Shown here piece by piece: positions 33,438 to 42,301 of a stretch of DNA of 64,000 bases; positions within the stretch are counted from its first letter, which is position 1; each line of letters starts with the position of its first letter. The stretch comes from Paenisporosarcina sp050269735 (GTDB taxonomy: Bacteria > Bacillota > Bacilli > Bacillales_A > Planococcaceae). Below the pieces are notes generated by a model. The model was not told the DNA's origin and ran no database searches. It worked only from the letters and a program-made list of their open reading frames with translations. Both the position numbers and the translations under genes were made by a program. The stretch spans positions 204,954-268,953 of the forward strand of contig NZ_JBNNIX010000003.1 in the NCBI RefSeq assembly GCF_050269735.1. Reading direction: 5' to 3'.

Positions 33438-34847
33438 ATGAAAATTGCTGTCCTTTTACGGAACGATCTACGGCTCCACGATCACCCTGCCCTCTCCCAA
33501 GCACAATTAGATGGTGAAGTTTTGCCAATCTATGTGCTGGAAGATAATCTTGGAGCAGCATTCAAATATTGGACTCATCGAAATTTGCTAACATTACAAA
33601 CGTCTATACGTGAAATTGGTGGTGAACTTTATGTTTCCAGTTCTCCATTACCTGAAACTGTTCGTTCCCTTCGTGAAGAAATGGGTATTGAAGCGGTGTA
33701 TTACAATCGCTCTTACCATCCTAATCAACGACAGAGAGATGAGGATTTTGCCAAGCAGTTGTTTGATGAGGGACTAAATGTGAAAACTTTTGAAGGTACC
33801 ATGCTTTTGCCACCATGGGAATCGGTCAAAGATAATGGAGAACCTTATAAAGTTTTTACTCCTTTTTATAAACAGTTCCGGACAAAATCCGTTCCCCTAG
33901 TAGTTCCTCGATTCAGAGATGCTGTATTTATGGGGCTTCCCTCAAGTGTGAAGTGTATATCTGCAGATATTCAAACATTGCAGCTAGTCCCTGAAATTAA
34001 ATGGACCGATGGGATTGATGCAACTTGGACACCAGGCGAAGACGCAGCGATTGAATTGGTCAAAAAATTTATTGACGAAGATATTGCCGCATACAAAATC
34101 AAAAGAGACTTCCCTTCTTTGCCTGGTACTTCACGAATTTCCCCGTACCTGGCTGTCGGTGCATTATCGGTGCGAAGCGTTTATCATTATGCGTTGAAAA
34201 TGAAACCTGATGTCAGTGAAGCCTTTATTCGTCAGTTGATATGGCGTGAATTTGCTTATCAAATGCTCGTGCATTATCCTTCAACAGCAAGACAACCACT
34301 GAATGAAAATTTTCTGAAATTCCCTTGGTTGAACAATGAAGAGCATTTCGAAAAATGGTGTCGTGGCCAGACCGGCATACCTTTGATCGATGCAGGGATG
34401 CGTGAACTTTGGGAAACCGGATATATTCATAATCGTGTACGTATGAATGTGGCAAGTTATTTAACGAAGCACTTGTTGGTTGATTTCACAAAAGGCATGT
34501 CATGGTTCTGGGATACTCTCATTGATTCAGACATTGCAAATAATATCTTCGGTTGGCAATGGGCCTCTGGCAGCGGAGCGGATGCGGCACCTTACTTCCG
34601 TATTTTCAATCCTTATCTTCAAAGCGCAAAATTCGATAGCGAAGCTGTCTACATCAGAAAATGGATTCCCGAGCTTAAGGGTCTTTCTAACAAAGATATC
34701 ATCCAACCAGAGCAAGCTTCTGAGGAAGCGCTTGAAAAAGCAGGTGTTGTACTCGGTGAAACTTATCCATATCCAATCGTGACCCATAAAGCAGGACGAG
34801 CCAGAGCTTTGCTTGCATATGATGAGATAAAAAATAAGGACAAATAA
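33438..34847 (+). CDS. phr: deoxyribodipyrimidine photolyase (cryptochrome/photolyase family)
   Basis: This 469-residue enzyme reverses UV pyrimidine dimers with blue light. An N-terminal Rossmann antenna domain (VLLRNDLRLHDHPAL) precedes the FAD domain with FIRQLIWREFAYQ, TGIPLIDAGMRELWETGYIHNR, and GWQWASGSGADAAPYFRIFNP. All are hallmarks of class I CPD photolyases. The ATG at 33438 is 11 nt after AAGGAG; an in-frame GTG at 33429 is too close to it. It pairs with the tetR gene upstream. Confidence 0.93.
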   Translation: MKIAVLLRNDLRLHDHPALSQAQLDGEVLPIYVLEDNLGAAFKYWTHRNLLTLQTSIREIGGELYVSSSPLPETVRSLREEMGIEAVYYNRSYHPNQRQRDEDFAKQLFDEGLNVKTFEGTMLLPPWESVKDNGEPYKVFTPFYKQFRTKSVPLVVPRFRDAVFMGLPSSVKCISADIQTLQLVPEIKWTDGIDATWTPGEDAAIELVKKFIDEDIAAYKIKRDFPSLPGTSRISPYLAVGALSVRSVYHYALKMKPDVSEAFIRQLIWREFAYQMLVHYPSTARQPLNENFLKFPWLNNEEHFEKWCRGQTGIPLIDAGMRELWETGYIHNRVRMNVASYLTKHLLVDFTKGMSWFWDTLIDSDIANNIFGWQWASGSGADAAPYFRIFNPYLQSAKFDSEAVYIRKWIPELKGLSNKDIIQPEQASEEALEKAGVVLGETYPYPIVTHKAGRARALLAYDEIKNKDK

Positions 34848-34869
34848 TTCTCCTTAACGAAGATGTTTT

Positions 34870-34940
34870 TGTTTAAAGCAAAAAAAAAGTAGGGCTACCG
34901 ATTGATACAGGGGTAGCCCTACTTTTTTGCTTTAAACAAG
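34870..34940. terminator. bidirectional terminator after phr
   Basis: AGTAGGGCTACC and GGTAGCCCTACT form the core, extended outward by A/T runs and TTTAAAGC/GCTTTAAA, giving an unusually long stem. Confidence 0.9.
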
Positions 34941-34956
34941 ACAAACTTATAAAATA

Positions 34957-35505
34957 CTAATATTCCTTATATGGTACATTCAGCTGTAATAACTTTTGGT
35001 ATATTTTACTTTGAGCTTCAGCATTTACTATTCCAGAAACTAAAAATTCAAAGGTATATCCATCATTAAACTCAAATATATACTTTTCATCTCGGTCTAA
35101 TTCTTCGTCATACATCTCGTGTGAAACACTCGCAAGTTCTTCCCAATTGTATAATGCATTAGATCCCAAGACGGGATTATATTCAATAAAGTCCTGATGT
35201 AAATAGACGTAATTTTGAACACCTTGACTGAAAATTAAGATGAAGCCAATTAACACGATTATGCCAGTAATCGAATTAAACAGAACTGATCGTGAAAAAT
35301 ACATGACACAAAGCAACACAATAACAACTAAAAATGCTAAAGCATACAACACCATACTGGTACTCAAAGGAATAAAAACTATTTTGTCACGAGAGTTAGA
35401 TAATGTTAAGGAAACAATCATAGGAGTAATTAAAATGACAATTGGTGCTATGACCAATAAAAGCAGAGCGAAAATCCAATATAAACTTTTGCGTTCATAA
35501 TCCAT
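34957..35505 (-). CDS. membrane protein of unknown function
   Basis: I do not recognise this 182-residue protein. It has four membrane helices (about residues 8-30, 42-68 as a pair, and 75-95), then a soluble C-terminal domain of about 85 residues. That domain has the pattern NWEELASVSHEMYDEELDRDEKYIFEFNDG. The C-terminal part resembles a PH-like strand arrangement seen in many small Firmicutes membrane proteins, but this is weak. It is monocistronic between two terminators. Confidence 0.6.
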   Translation of the reverse strand: MDYERKSLYWIFALLLLVIAPIVILITPMIVSLTLSNSRDKIVFIPLSTSMVLYALAFLVVIVLLCVMYFSRSVLFNSITGIIVLIGFILIFSQGVQNYVYLHQDFIEYNPVLGSNALYNWEELASVSHEMYDEELDRDEKYIFEFNDGYTFEFLVSGIVNAEAQSKIYQKLLQLNVPYKEY

Positions 35506-35696
35506 TGCAATAAATACCCCCTCATTAACTTCATTTTACCACAATTTCTAGAAAAATTTGTAAAAATAAGAGGGCTGTTCATTTTCAATGCTATTACAAA
35601 TAAACATTCGTGAAAAGAGGGTTATTGCTTACCGGAAAGCGTGCCTGTTTATATATCCGCTTCAGAACGCGCTTCGAAACATGTATTAATATGAAG

Positions 35697-35740
35697 AGGG
35701 CTGCCCTAAAGTCATAATTAATGACTATTAGGACAGCCCC
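35697..35740. repeat. long intergenic hairpin downstream of kynB
   Basis: GGGCTGCCCTAAAGTCAT pairs with ATGACTATTAGGACAGCCC across a short AT loop. T follows only on the plus strand, so it is a poor terminator for kynB. The shape resembles a MITE-like hairpin. A partial repeat of its start (AGAGGGCTGT) lies at 35570-35579. Confidence 0.55.
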
Positions 35741-35747
35741 TTTTATT

Positions 35748-36368
35748 TTATCTTTCAATCAACACTGCACGGACGGGACTACCATCTGCGCCTTCAATTT
35801 TTAAGGGCAGCGCAATTAATTGATAGGTATCTTCTCTAACTTCATCCAATACAAGCCCTTCTAATATATAGCGACCTGCAGTTCCTAAAGCGTGATGCAT
35901 CGGTAAGTCTTTACTTGTAATTGCATCCACTGAAGGCAAATCGACTCCAAATAAAATGACTCCGTTCTCAACCATCCACTCCACAACATCGACATCAAAG
36001 GCTGGAATTTCTGCCGGAAAGACATCTCTTTGCTGCCAGGCATTAGTTCGGAAAAGTACAGCTTTTGCTTCTCCAATGGTTAATCCATTCAATACTTCTT
36101 TCGATATGAATTCTCTTTCGCTCACATCAACTACAATCGCCTCGACGATATAATTTTTCAATGGTAGTTCATGAACTTTTTCCCCATTTTCATCAAAATG
36201 AAAAGGAGCATCAATATGGGTACCGATATGCGTACTCGTCGTAATTTGTCCGACGTTTACCGAACCACTCTGTTCCTTTGTCCAGTTAACATGGAATTGA
36301 AAAGGCGTATCTCCTGGCCATTCAGCTACGTTCTTATTCAGTAACATCGAAATGTCATGTATTTTCAT
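35748..36368 (-). CDS. kynB: kynurenine formamidase (cyclase family)
   Basis: This 206-residue metal-dependent hydrolase converts N-formylkynurenine to kynurenine and formate. The KynB signature HIGTHIDAPFHF is intact, and LFGVDLPSVDAITSKDLPMHHALG supplies the second part of the site. Its ATG follows the kynU stop directly (TAAATG), so it is the last gene of chrA-kynU-kynB. kynA, whose product makes its substrate, is not in the window. Confidence 0.9.
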   Translation of the reverse strand: MKIHDISMLLNKNVAEWPGDTPFQFHVNWTKEQSGSVNVGQITTSTHIGTHIDAPFHFDENGEKVHELPLKNYIVEAIVVDVSEREFISKEVLNGLTIGEAKAVLFRTNAWQQRDVFPAEIPAFDVDVVEWMVENGVILFGVDLPSVDAITSKDLPMHHALGTAGRYILEGLVLDEVREDTYQLIALPLKIEGADGSPVRAVLIER

Positions 36369-37646
36369 TTAGGCCACCACGTTTCGTTCATTTGAAAACG
36401 TTTTGTATGTCTCTTCAACCATAATCGTTTTTAAGCGTTGAACCATTTCCCATACATCTTCAAAACTCGAATAAAAACTGATTGGCGCTAGTCGGATAAT
36501 ATCAGGTGCTCTGAAATCAGGAACGACATTCGCTTCTTTTAATGCCTTACAAATTCGAGCAGCTTCCGGATGAGCTAAAGCAATATGGCCACCTCTGGAT
36601 TCGTCTGCAAGCGGCGTCACGTCAACAAAATCAAATGACCCTACTTCCGCTTGGATCAAATCTCTTAAATATTTGGTTAATGCAAGTGATTTTGATCGGA
36701 CAGCGTCCATCCCTGCATCTTCAAAAAGCTCAACACTACCGCTAAGAGGAGCAGTGCTGAATAAATTAGGGGTCCCGATTTGATAAGCTCCCGCTCCATT
36801 TGCTTTTGTGAAGTCATGGGACATATCAAATTGTTTCGTTTTATCAGAACCAAACCAGCCCGCAAGACCAGGTAGCTCGTGATGATGACGTTCGTGAATA
36901 TAAAGCCCCCCTGTTCCACCAGGACCACTGTTCATGTATTTATAATGGCACCATATCGCAAAATCCACTTGATCGTTATGTAATTGGTGAGGCACGGAGC
37001 CGATTGAATGTGCTAAATCAAAGCCCACCAAGATTCCTTTTGTATGCGCCATTTCTGTTATACGTTTCAAGTCCAATAATTGACCGCTTCGATATAATAC
37101 AGATGGCAACATTAAAATAGCAACATCATCCGTCAGCATTTCTTCAATTGCCTCTAGTGTCAATGTATACCCATCTTCACTTTTCACTTTACGCATTGAT
37201 ACCGCTGGATCCAGTCCACGTAATTTCAAATGGCTTTCAACCGCATAAATATCAGAAGGGAAATTCAGTTCGTCTACGACAATGACAGACTTTTCAGGTG
37301 TGGGATGGAACAAAGTTGAAAGCATTTGGTGAATGTTCACGGTAATGGATCCAGTCACCATCACTTCATTTCCGTTTGCACCGACTATTTTGGCCACGCG
37401 TTCACTCAGCTTTTCTGAATAGGTAAACCAAGGATCTTCTCCTTCCGTCCACCCATCAATCCCTCTTTCACGCCAGCTTGCTATCAATTTTTCCAGCGTT
37501 GCTTCTGAGCGCTTAGACATGAGCCCCAAAGAGTTTCCATCCATATATAGTTGATTCTCAGGTAAGTAGAATTCATTTTTAAAATTGCGCATTCTATCCT
37601 TCTGATCCATTTCTTTTGCATATTGCAAAGTCGTATCCAAAGCCAT
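36369..37646 (-). CDS. kynU: kynureninase
   Basis: This 425-residue PLP enzyme cleaves kynurenine to anthranilate and alanine. Visible elements are the N-terminal LYMDGNSLGLMSKR, phosphate-binding VTGSITVNIHQ, the FDLAHSIGSVPHQL segment with the PLP-stacking Asp, and the Schiff-base lysine in CHYKYMNSGPGG. AAGGGAGAG directly precedes the ATG, only 9 nt after the chrA stop. Anthranilate could return to tryptophan synthesis. Confidence 0.93.
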   Translation of the reverse strand: MALDTTLQYAKEMDQKDRMRNFKNEFYLPENQLYMDGNSLGLMSKRSEATLEKLIASWRERGIDGWTEGEDPWFTYSEKLSERVAKIVGANGNEVMVTGSITVNIHQMLSTLFHPTPEKSVIVVDELNFPSDIYAVESHLKLRGLDPAVSMRKVKSEDGYTLTLEAIEEMLTDDVAILMLPSVLYRSGQLLDLKRITEMAHTKGILVGFDLAHSIGSVPHQLHNDQVDFAIWCHYKYMNSGPGGTGGLYIHERHHHELPGLAGWFGSDKTKQFDMSHDFTKANGAGAYQIGTPNLFSTAPLSGSVELFEDAGMDAVRSKSLALTKYLRDLIQAEVGSFDFVDVTPLADESRGGHIALAHPEAARICKALKEANVVPDFRAPDIIRLAPISFYSSFEDVWEMVQRLKTIMVEETYKTFSNERNVVA

Positions 37647-37655
37647 CTCTCCCTT

Positions 37656-38843
37656 TTATCCAAACATAGCAAAGCTCAAAGCACCTAAAATTGCGGTAAT
37701 GATGACGACAATCCAAGGTGACAGTTTATAAAATACTAACAGAGTAAAGGAAATTAACACAATGACAAAATCTATCGGGTCATGCACCGCACTTGTAAAG
37801 ACTGGGTCATATAAAGCAGCCAGTAATATTCCCACTACAGCTGCATTTACACCTTTTAATGCCGCTTGAATTCTTGGTTTCGTACGAATGACGGCCCAAA
37901 ACGGCAACGTCCCCACCACAAGTAAGAAAGATGGTAAGAACATGGCAACTACGGCAATCGCCGCTCCAGAAAAGCTTCCCATTATTTGTCCCAAGTAACC
38001 AGCTAACGTAAACAATGGACCTGGTACCGCTTGTGCTGCACCATAACCCGCTATGAAAGCTTCCGAAGACATCCAACCGGCTGGTACTACTTCCCTTTCA
38101 AGCATAGGTAAAACAACATGACCTCCGCCGAACACGATCGAGCCGACTCGATAGAATATATCGAAAATCGCATACCAGACAGCTTGTACAAATGGTCTGA
38201 AAACAGGCAATAGAATCAATAAGCTAAAGAACAGAATCCATGCGATAATTCCTGTCTTCTTGCCGAAAGTCAATGGCATTTCCACGGCATCTGGGGCTTT
38301 TTCATTTTTGTAATACATGACTCCAAAAATACCAGCCAATAGGATAATCAGAATCTGACCCCACGCCGTCGGAATCAATAATGTTACGGCGGCTCCAATC
38401 ATGGCGACGGTCAATCTCGGTCGATCCGGTGTTAACGTTTTGCCCATCCCCATCAATGCATGTGCAACAACAGCGACAGCAACGATTTTCAATCCTTGAA
38501 TCCAACCACTTTCAAATGATCCTGTTTGCATGATGATCCAGGCGAAGGCCATCAATATTAAAACCGAAGGAAGTGTAAAACCAATCCATGACAAAATACC
38601 ACCGAATAATCCTCCCCGTAGCATACCGATTGATATCCCTACTTGTGAACTCGCGGGACCAGGAAGGAATTGACATAAGGCAACTAAATCAGCATACAAC
38701 TTGTCGTCGAGCCATTTTCTCTTTTGCACGTATTCATCTCTAAAATAACCGATATGTGCTGCCGGCCCTCCAAAGGAAGTTAACCCAAGCTTGGTTGAAG
38801 CGGACAGGATTTCAAGGTAACGACCTCTCTTTGCTTTTCCCAT
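37656..38843 (-). CDS. chrA: chromate transporter family protein (ChrA)
   Basis: The 395-residue protein contains two CHR domains in tandem, each with a PGP-type motif (LCQFLPGPASSQVG near residue 60, YGAAQAVPGPLFTLAGY in the second half) and about six helices. ChrA proteins export chromate, or related oxyanions. It starts the chrA-kynU-kynB transcript, with GGGGGAGTG before the ATG. The link to tryptophan catabolism is odd; a metabolite substrate is an alternative. Confidence 0.88.
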   Translation of the reverse strand: MGKAKRGRYLEILSASTKLGLTSFGGPAAHIGYFRDEYVQKRKWLDDKLYADLVALCQFLPGPASSQVGISIGMLRGGLFGGILSWIGFTLPSVLILMAFAWIIMQTGSFESGWIQGLKIVAVAVVAHALMGMGKTLTPDRPRLTVAMIGAAVTLLIPTAWGQILIILLAGIFGVMYYKNEKAPDAVEMPLTFGKKTGIIAWILFFSLLILLPVFRPFVQAVWYAIFDIFYRVGSIVFGGGHVVLPMLEREVVPAGWMSSEAFIAGYGAAQAVPGPLFTLAGYLGQIMGSFSGAAIAVVAMFLPSFLLVVGTLPFWAVIRTKPRIQAALKGVNAAVVGILLAALYDPVFTSAVHDPIDFVIVLISFTLLVFYKLSPWIVVIITAILGALSFAMFG

Positions 38844-38936
38844 TATTTATTCACTCCCCCGTCATATAAGTGTCTTCTATTAGGATACAAAAAGAAGGAA
38901 ACCGTTGAAAGGAATATTGCGTATAGAAAGTAATAT

Positions 38937-38965
38937 TTGTTTTTTATACGCGAGTAAATTATTAT
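38937..38965 (+). promoter_or_regulatory. SigA promoter of the CNNM/CorC gene
   Basis: TTGTTT, a 17-nt spacer and TATTAT, giving a leader of about 75 nt. Confidence 0.65.
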
Positions 38966-39047
38966 TATAGGTATTAACTATTTTTTAGAAAACAGGAGGT
39001 GTACACTTTGTTCTCCCCCTCATTCGGGTCTGGAACAAAGGAATTCT

Positions 39048-40400
39048 TTGGACATAGCCATACGATTGACAGCATTTGCTGTCTTAATCGCCTTTACGGC
39101 ATTCTTCGTTGCAAGTGAGTTTGCTATTGTAAAAGTGAGATCTACCCGCATCGATCAATTGATTGCGGAAGGAAATAAACGTGCTATAGCTTCAAAACGT
39201 GTTATTTCAAATTTAGATGAATATTTATCAGCCTGTCAGCTAGGTATTACAATGACCGCTTTAGGTCTCGGTTTACTTGGTGAACCTACTGTCGAGCTAT
39301 TATTACATCCACTATTTGAGCGTTTCGAGCTAAGCGATAGCATGTCGAATATCCTTTCTTACGGAATTGCGTTCTCATTCGTAACATTTTTGCACGTAGT
39401 TGTCGGTGAATTGGCACCGAAAACGTTAGCCATTCAAAAAGCGGAACAAGTTGCCTTGTTTACAGCGAAACCATTGATTTGGTTCTACCGCATCATGTAT
39501 CCAATTATTAAATTCTTGAATGGTTCCGCTCGAGCACTTACAGGCTTATTTGGCTTAAAGCCAGCATCTGAATCAGAACTGGCACATACGGAAGAAGAGC
39601 TTCGTATGATTCTATCGGATAGCTTGAAAAGCGGCGAGATTAACCAATCTGAATATAAGTTTGTAAACAAGATTTTTGAATTTGACGATCGGATTGCCAA
39701 AGAAATTATGGCGCCCCGTACCGAGATGAGCACCATTGATAAAGATACAACTCTTCGCCAGGTGTTCGACCAAGTAAACGTGGAACAATACACGCGTTAT
39801 CCTGTTACAGATGGCGATAAAGATCACGTAATCGGACTTGTTAATATGAAGAACTTATTGACTGCATATATTAAAGATACGGAAAATATCAATCGCCCGG
39901 TCATTGATTATATGCAACCTATTATTCGTGTCATAGAAACAATTCCAATTGGTGAATTGTTATTGAAGATCCAACGCGAACGTATCCATATGGCCGTATT
40001 GATGGATGAATACGGCGGAACATCCGGACTCGTGACAATCGAAGATATTCTGGAAGAAATTGTCGGAGATATCCGGGATGAGTTTGATAATGATGAATTG
40101 CCTGAAGTTCAAAAACTGGGAGATCATCATTATATACTGGATGCCAAAATCTTAATTGAAAATGTCAACGATATTCTCGGCATCGACATTGATGAAGAAG
40201 ATATCGATACAATCGGTGGATGGTTCCTTACTAAACATTTTGAAGCCATTAAAGGTGAAAAAATAATTGAACAAGGATACGAGTTCACGATTAAAGATAT
40301 GGAAGGTCATCACATACTGTATCTTGAAGTCATTAAATTAACTAAAAAAGAAATCGAAGAAATGATTGAAGAAAAATTAGAAAGAAACGACTCTCACTAA
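39048..40400 (+). CDS. CNNM/CorC family transporter (hemolysin-like, CBS domains)
   Basis: The 450 residues are arranged as a DUF21/CNNM membrane domain (about 1-190, FVASEFAIVKVRSTRIDQLI), two CBS domains (about 200-335, with IMAPRTEMSTI and YGGTSGLVTIEDILEEIVGDI) and a C-terminal CorC_HlyC domain. Homologues export magnesium (B. subtilis MpfA/YhdP type) or control ion homeostasis. The start is TTG at 39048 behind AAAGGA. An overlapping +1-frame ORF with a stronger ribosome binding site starts at 39008. Confidence 0.88.
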   Translation: MDIAIRLTAFAVLIAFTAFFVASEFAIVKVRSTRIDQLIAEGNKRAIASKRVISNLDEYLSACQLGITMTALGLGLLGEPTVELLLHPLFERFELSDSMSNILSYGIAFSFVTFLHVVVGELAPKTLAIQKAEQVALFTAKPLIWFYRIMYPIIKFLNGSARALTGLFGLKPASESELAHTEEELRMILSDSLKSGEINQSEYKFVNKIFEFDDRIAKEIMAPRTEMSTIDKDTTLRQVFDQVNVEQYTRYPVTDGDKDHVIGLVNMKNLLTAYIKDTENINRPVIDYMQPIIRVIETIPIGELLLKIQRERIHMAVLMDEYGGTSGLVTIEDILEEIVGDIRDEFDNDELPEVQKLGDHHYILDAKILIENVNDILGIDIDEEDIDTIGGWFLTKHFEAIKGEKIIEQGYEFTIKDMEGHHILYLEVIKLTKKEIEEMIEEKLERNDSH

Positions 40401-40413
40401 GAGGGTCGTTTTC
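40384..40413 (+). terminator. hairpin overlapping the CNNM/CorC stop
   Basis: AACGACTCTC and GAGGGTCGTT, then TTTC. The TAA stop of the gene lies in the loop. Read-through into the CDF gene is likely. Confidence 0.65.
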
Positions 40414-40446
40414 TTATGTGTGAAAGTTTTGCAAGGAGGAAACAAT

Positions 40447-41328
40447 TTGGAGCTATATACACATTTACGCGAAGGGGAAAAAGGTGCTTGGATAAGCATC
40501 GGTACCTATTTAATTCTGAGCGCGATAAAATTGACGATCGGATATATCGGTACTTCAGAAGCATTAAAAGCAGATGGTCTCAATAATTCAACGGACATCG
40601 CTGCTTCCATTGCCGTTCTAATTGGACTTCGAATTTCACAAAAGCCCCCGGATCAAAATCATCATTATGGTCATCTTCGTGCCGAAACAGTCGCTTCCCT
40701 TGTCGCCTCCTTTATTATGGCTGCTGTCGGATTACAAGTATTAATCAATGCAGGCAAAAACCTGTTTCACCCGGTCCACGAAACACCATCCCTATTGACG
40801 GCATTTGTTGCCGCTGGAAGTGCCATCGTGATGTATGTCGTGTATCGATACAATTTAAAGTTGGCTAACCGAATCAATAGCTCCGCTGTTCGAGCGGCTG
40901 CGTATGATAACCGTTCAGATGCTCTCGTCAGTATTGGAACAACCATCGGGATATTAGCTGCTATTTTCGGTTTACCTATACTGGATTCGATAACGGCCAT
41001 TTTGGTTGGCCTTTTAATTATGAAAACGGCTTATGATATATTCAATGAAGCCGTACATACACTGACTGATGGTTTTAATGAAGATGAGGTAGAAACACTT
41101 TCAGTGCTCGTTCGAAAAGTACACGGTGTCATTCACTTAGAGGATTTCAAAGGACGCATGCATGGAAATCTGATGTTAGTCGATTTAACTGTTACAGTTG
41201 ATCCATTATTAAATGTAGTGGAGAGTCATCGCATCACAGAAGAAATAGAAAAGAAAATACATTTAGTAAAACCTTTTTGTATGGTACTAGTTCACATTGA
41301 ACCTCACATCGAATCAGTTAAACAATAA
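40447..41328 (+). CDS. CDF cation efflux protein, manganese type (MneP/MneS-like)
   Basis: The 293 residues have six membrane helices and a cytoplasmic C-terminal domain. The helix-2 metal site reads ADGLNNSTDIAAS, with Asn-Asp in place of the zinc-type His-Asp, and helix 5 has AYDNRSDALVS (DxxxD). This is the arrangement of manganese exporters such as B. subtilis MneP and MneS. The TTG at 40447 follows AAGGAGG by 7 nt. It probably reads through from the CNNM/CorC gene. Confidence 0.85.
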   Translation: MELYTHLREGEKGAWISIGTYLILSAIKLTIGYIGTSEALKADGLNNSTDIAASIAVLIGLRISQKPPDQNHHYGHLRAETVASLVASFIMAAVGLQVLINAGKNLFHPVHETPSLLTAFVAAGSAIVMYVVYRYNLKLANRINSSAVRAAAYDNRSDALVSIGTTIGILAAIFGLPILDSITAILVGLLIMKTAYDIFNEAVHTLTDGFNEDEVETLSVLVRKVHGVIHLEDFKGRMHGNLMLVDLTVTVDPLLNVVESHRITEEIEKKIHLVKPFCMVLVHIEPHIESVKQ

Positions 41329-41388
41329 AATGAAAACAAAATACGCCAACTTAGCGGTTTTAAGTGAATTGGGTTGTATATAAAAAAC

Positions 41389-41490
41389 GGCAGGGACGAC
41401 CACTTCGCTTTCCGTGGACTTGTCTTCAGCCACGTCCGGGGGTCTTCAGCTCAAGCTATTCCCACAGGAGTCTTCGTGGCCGGCCCTGCC
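41389..41490. repeat. imperfect palindromic intergenic repeat
   Basis: The block runs from GGCAGGGACGACC to GGCCGGCCCTGCC, with CGCTTTCCGTGG, CGTCCGGGGGTCTTCAGC and CACAGGAGTCTTCG inside. It resembles the Bacillales repeats with GCTTTCCGCGGGC cores. A decayed start (AACGGCAGGAACG) recurs at 41631. The gap 41329-41733 holds only these and a terminator. Confidence 0.7.
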
Positions 41491-41700
41491 CTTCCTTAAA
41501 CAATAAAAAACAAGCCACGGTTTTACCTTTTTAACATCTACTATCGTCTGACATGTTTAATCAATTCTTTATTAACATGAGATGTAGCCTATAGTCAAAA
41601 TCAATTTTATGATTAAGTTGTAATAAAAAAACGGCAGGAACGTTTCCATTGCTTTTAATCGAAGGACGAATACCCGCTGTCTATCCATATAAACAAAATA

Positions 41701-41727
41701 AAACCGCCATCTCGGCGGTTTTTTTAT
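41701..41727. terminator. terminator of the small lipoprotein region
   Basis: AAACCGCC, ATCTC loop, GGCGGTTT and T run; A-rich on the other side. Confidence 0.8.
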
Positions 41728-41733
41728 CATGTA

Positions 41734-41886
41734 TTATTCTGATTCTTCTTCCATTTCCTCTTCTACATCTTCATCCATGTTATCTTGATCTTCGCCGTCA
41801 CCACATGCACCCAATAATCCTACTGTAAGGAATGCTGCAGCTCCAATTTTCCACCATTTTTGACCGGCAATTGAATTATTCATCAT
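41734..41886 (-). CDS. miniature acidic lipoprotein
   Basis: A 50-codon frame starts MMNNSIAGQKWWKIGAAAFL, reaches a lipobox LLGAC (Cys at residue 28) and ends in an acidic tail made mostly of Glu and Asp. GGAGG lies 8 nt before the first ATG. The mature peptide would be only 23 residues on the outer membrane face. No family is recognised, though small acidic lipoproteins of this style are common in Bacillales. Confidence 0.75.
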   Translation of the reverse strand: MMNNSIAGQKWWKIGAAAFLTVGLLGACGDGEDQDNMDEDVEEEMEEESE

Positions 41887-42015
41887 TTCAAATTCCTCCA
41901 ATTTTTAAGGTAATGTGATTTTTTCTAACTTATTAGTAAGATACCCATTCAATGCCGTTAATTAAACATGCCAAATGTTTTTTTCAGAATAGGGCAAAAT
42001 TTCTCAAATATATGA

Positions 42016-42045
42016 TTGACTTCTTGAATATGATTTTGTTATGGT
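42016..42045 (+). promoter_or_regulatory. promoter of the RsgA-paralogue leader
   Basis: TTGACT and TATGGT separated by 18 nt, with the leader peptide ATG 33 nt downstream. Confidence 0.55.
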
Positions 42046-42077
42046 TAAAATATTAAAACGAAAGCAGGTGAGGTATT

Positions 42078-42152
42078 ATGGCAAATTCAATTAAGAATGT
42101 AAAAATGCGAATCGGCATGTTCCAGGTATCTCATCACACGTATGCTTTCTAA
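42078..42152 (+). CDS. leader peptide upstream of the RsgA paralogue
   Basis: A 24-codon ORF begins MANSIKNVKMRIGMF and ends with a His-His-Thr-Tyr-Ala-Phe tail. AGGTGAGG precedes the ATG. It is placed between a promoter and an intrinsic terminator, 149 nt before the downstream GTPase gene, as in antibiotic-responsive attenuators. Coding is inferred from the ribosome binding site and layout. Confidence 0.6.
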   Translation: MANSIKNVKMRIGMFQVSHHTYAF

Positions 42153-42183
42153 CAAGTAGAACGTTTCTTTTGTGATGTGTATG

Positions 42184-42216
42184 AACCGTGACTGCCTTTT
42201 CGCAGCCACGGTTTTT
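42184..42216 (+). terminator. attenuator-type terminator before the RsgA paralogue
   Basis: AACCGTGACTGC pairs with GCAGCCACGGTT (one internal mismatch) and is followed by TTT. It lies 31 nt after the leader peptide stop and 86 nt before the GTPase start. Confidence 0.82.
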
Positions 42217-42301
42217 CTAATTCTTAAGAAAATATAAATGGACTTAAGCGCATCTGGCGCATTCCAATTTTCTTATACACACAAATCAGGAGGAATACAC
42301 A

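Noticed and set aside
35570..35747. Insertion sequence remnant near kynB
   Set aside because: The GGGCTGTCC-type hairpin resembles some IS ends, but there is no transposase fragment or target-site duplication.
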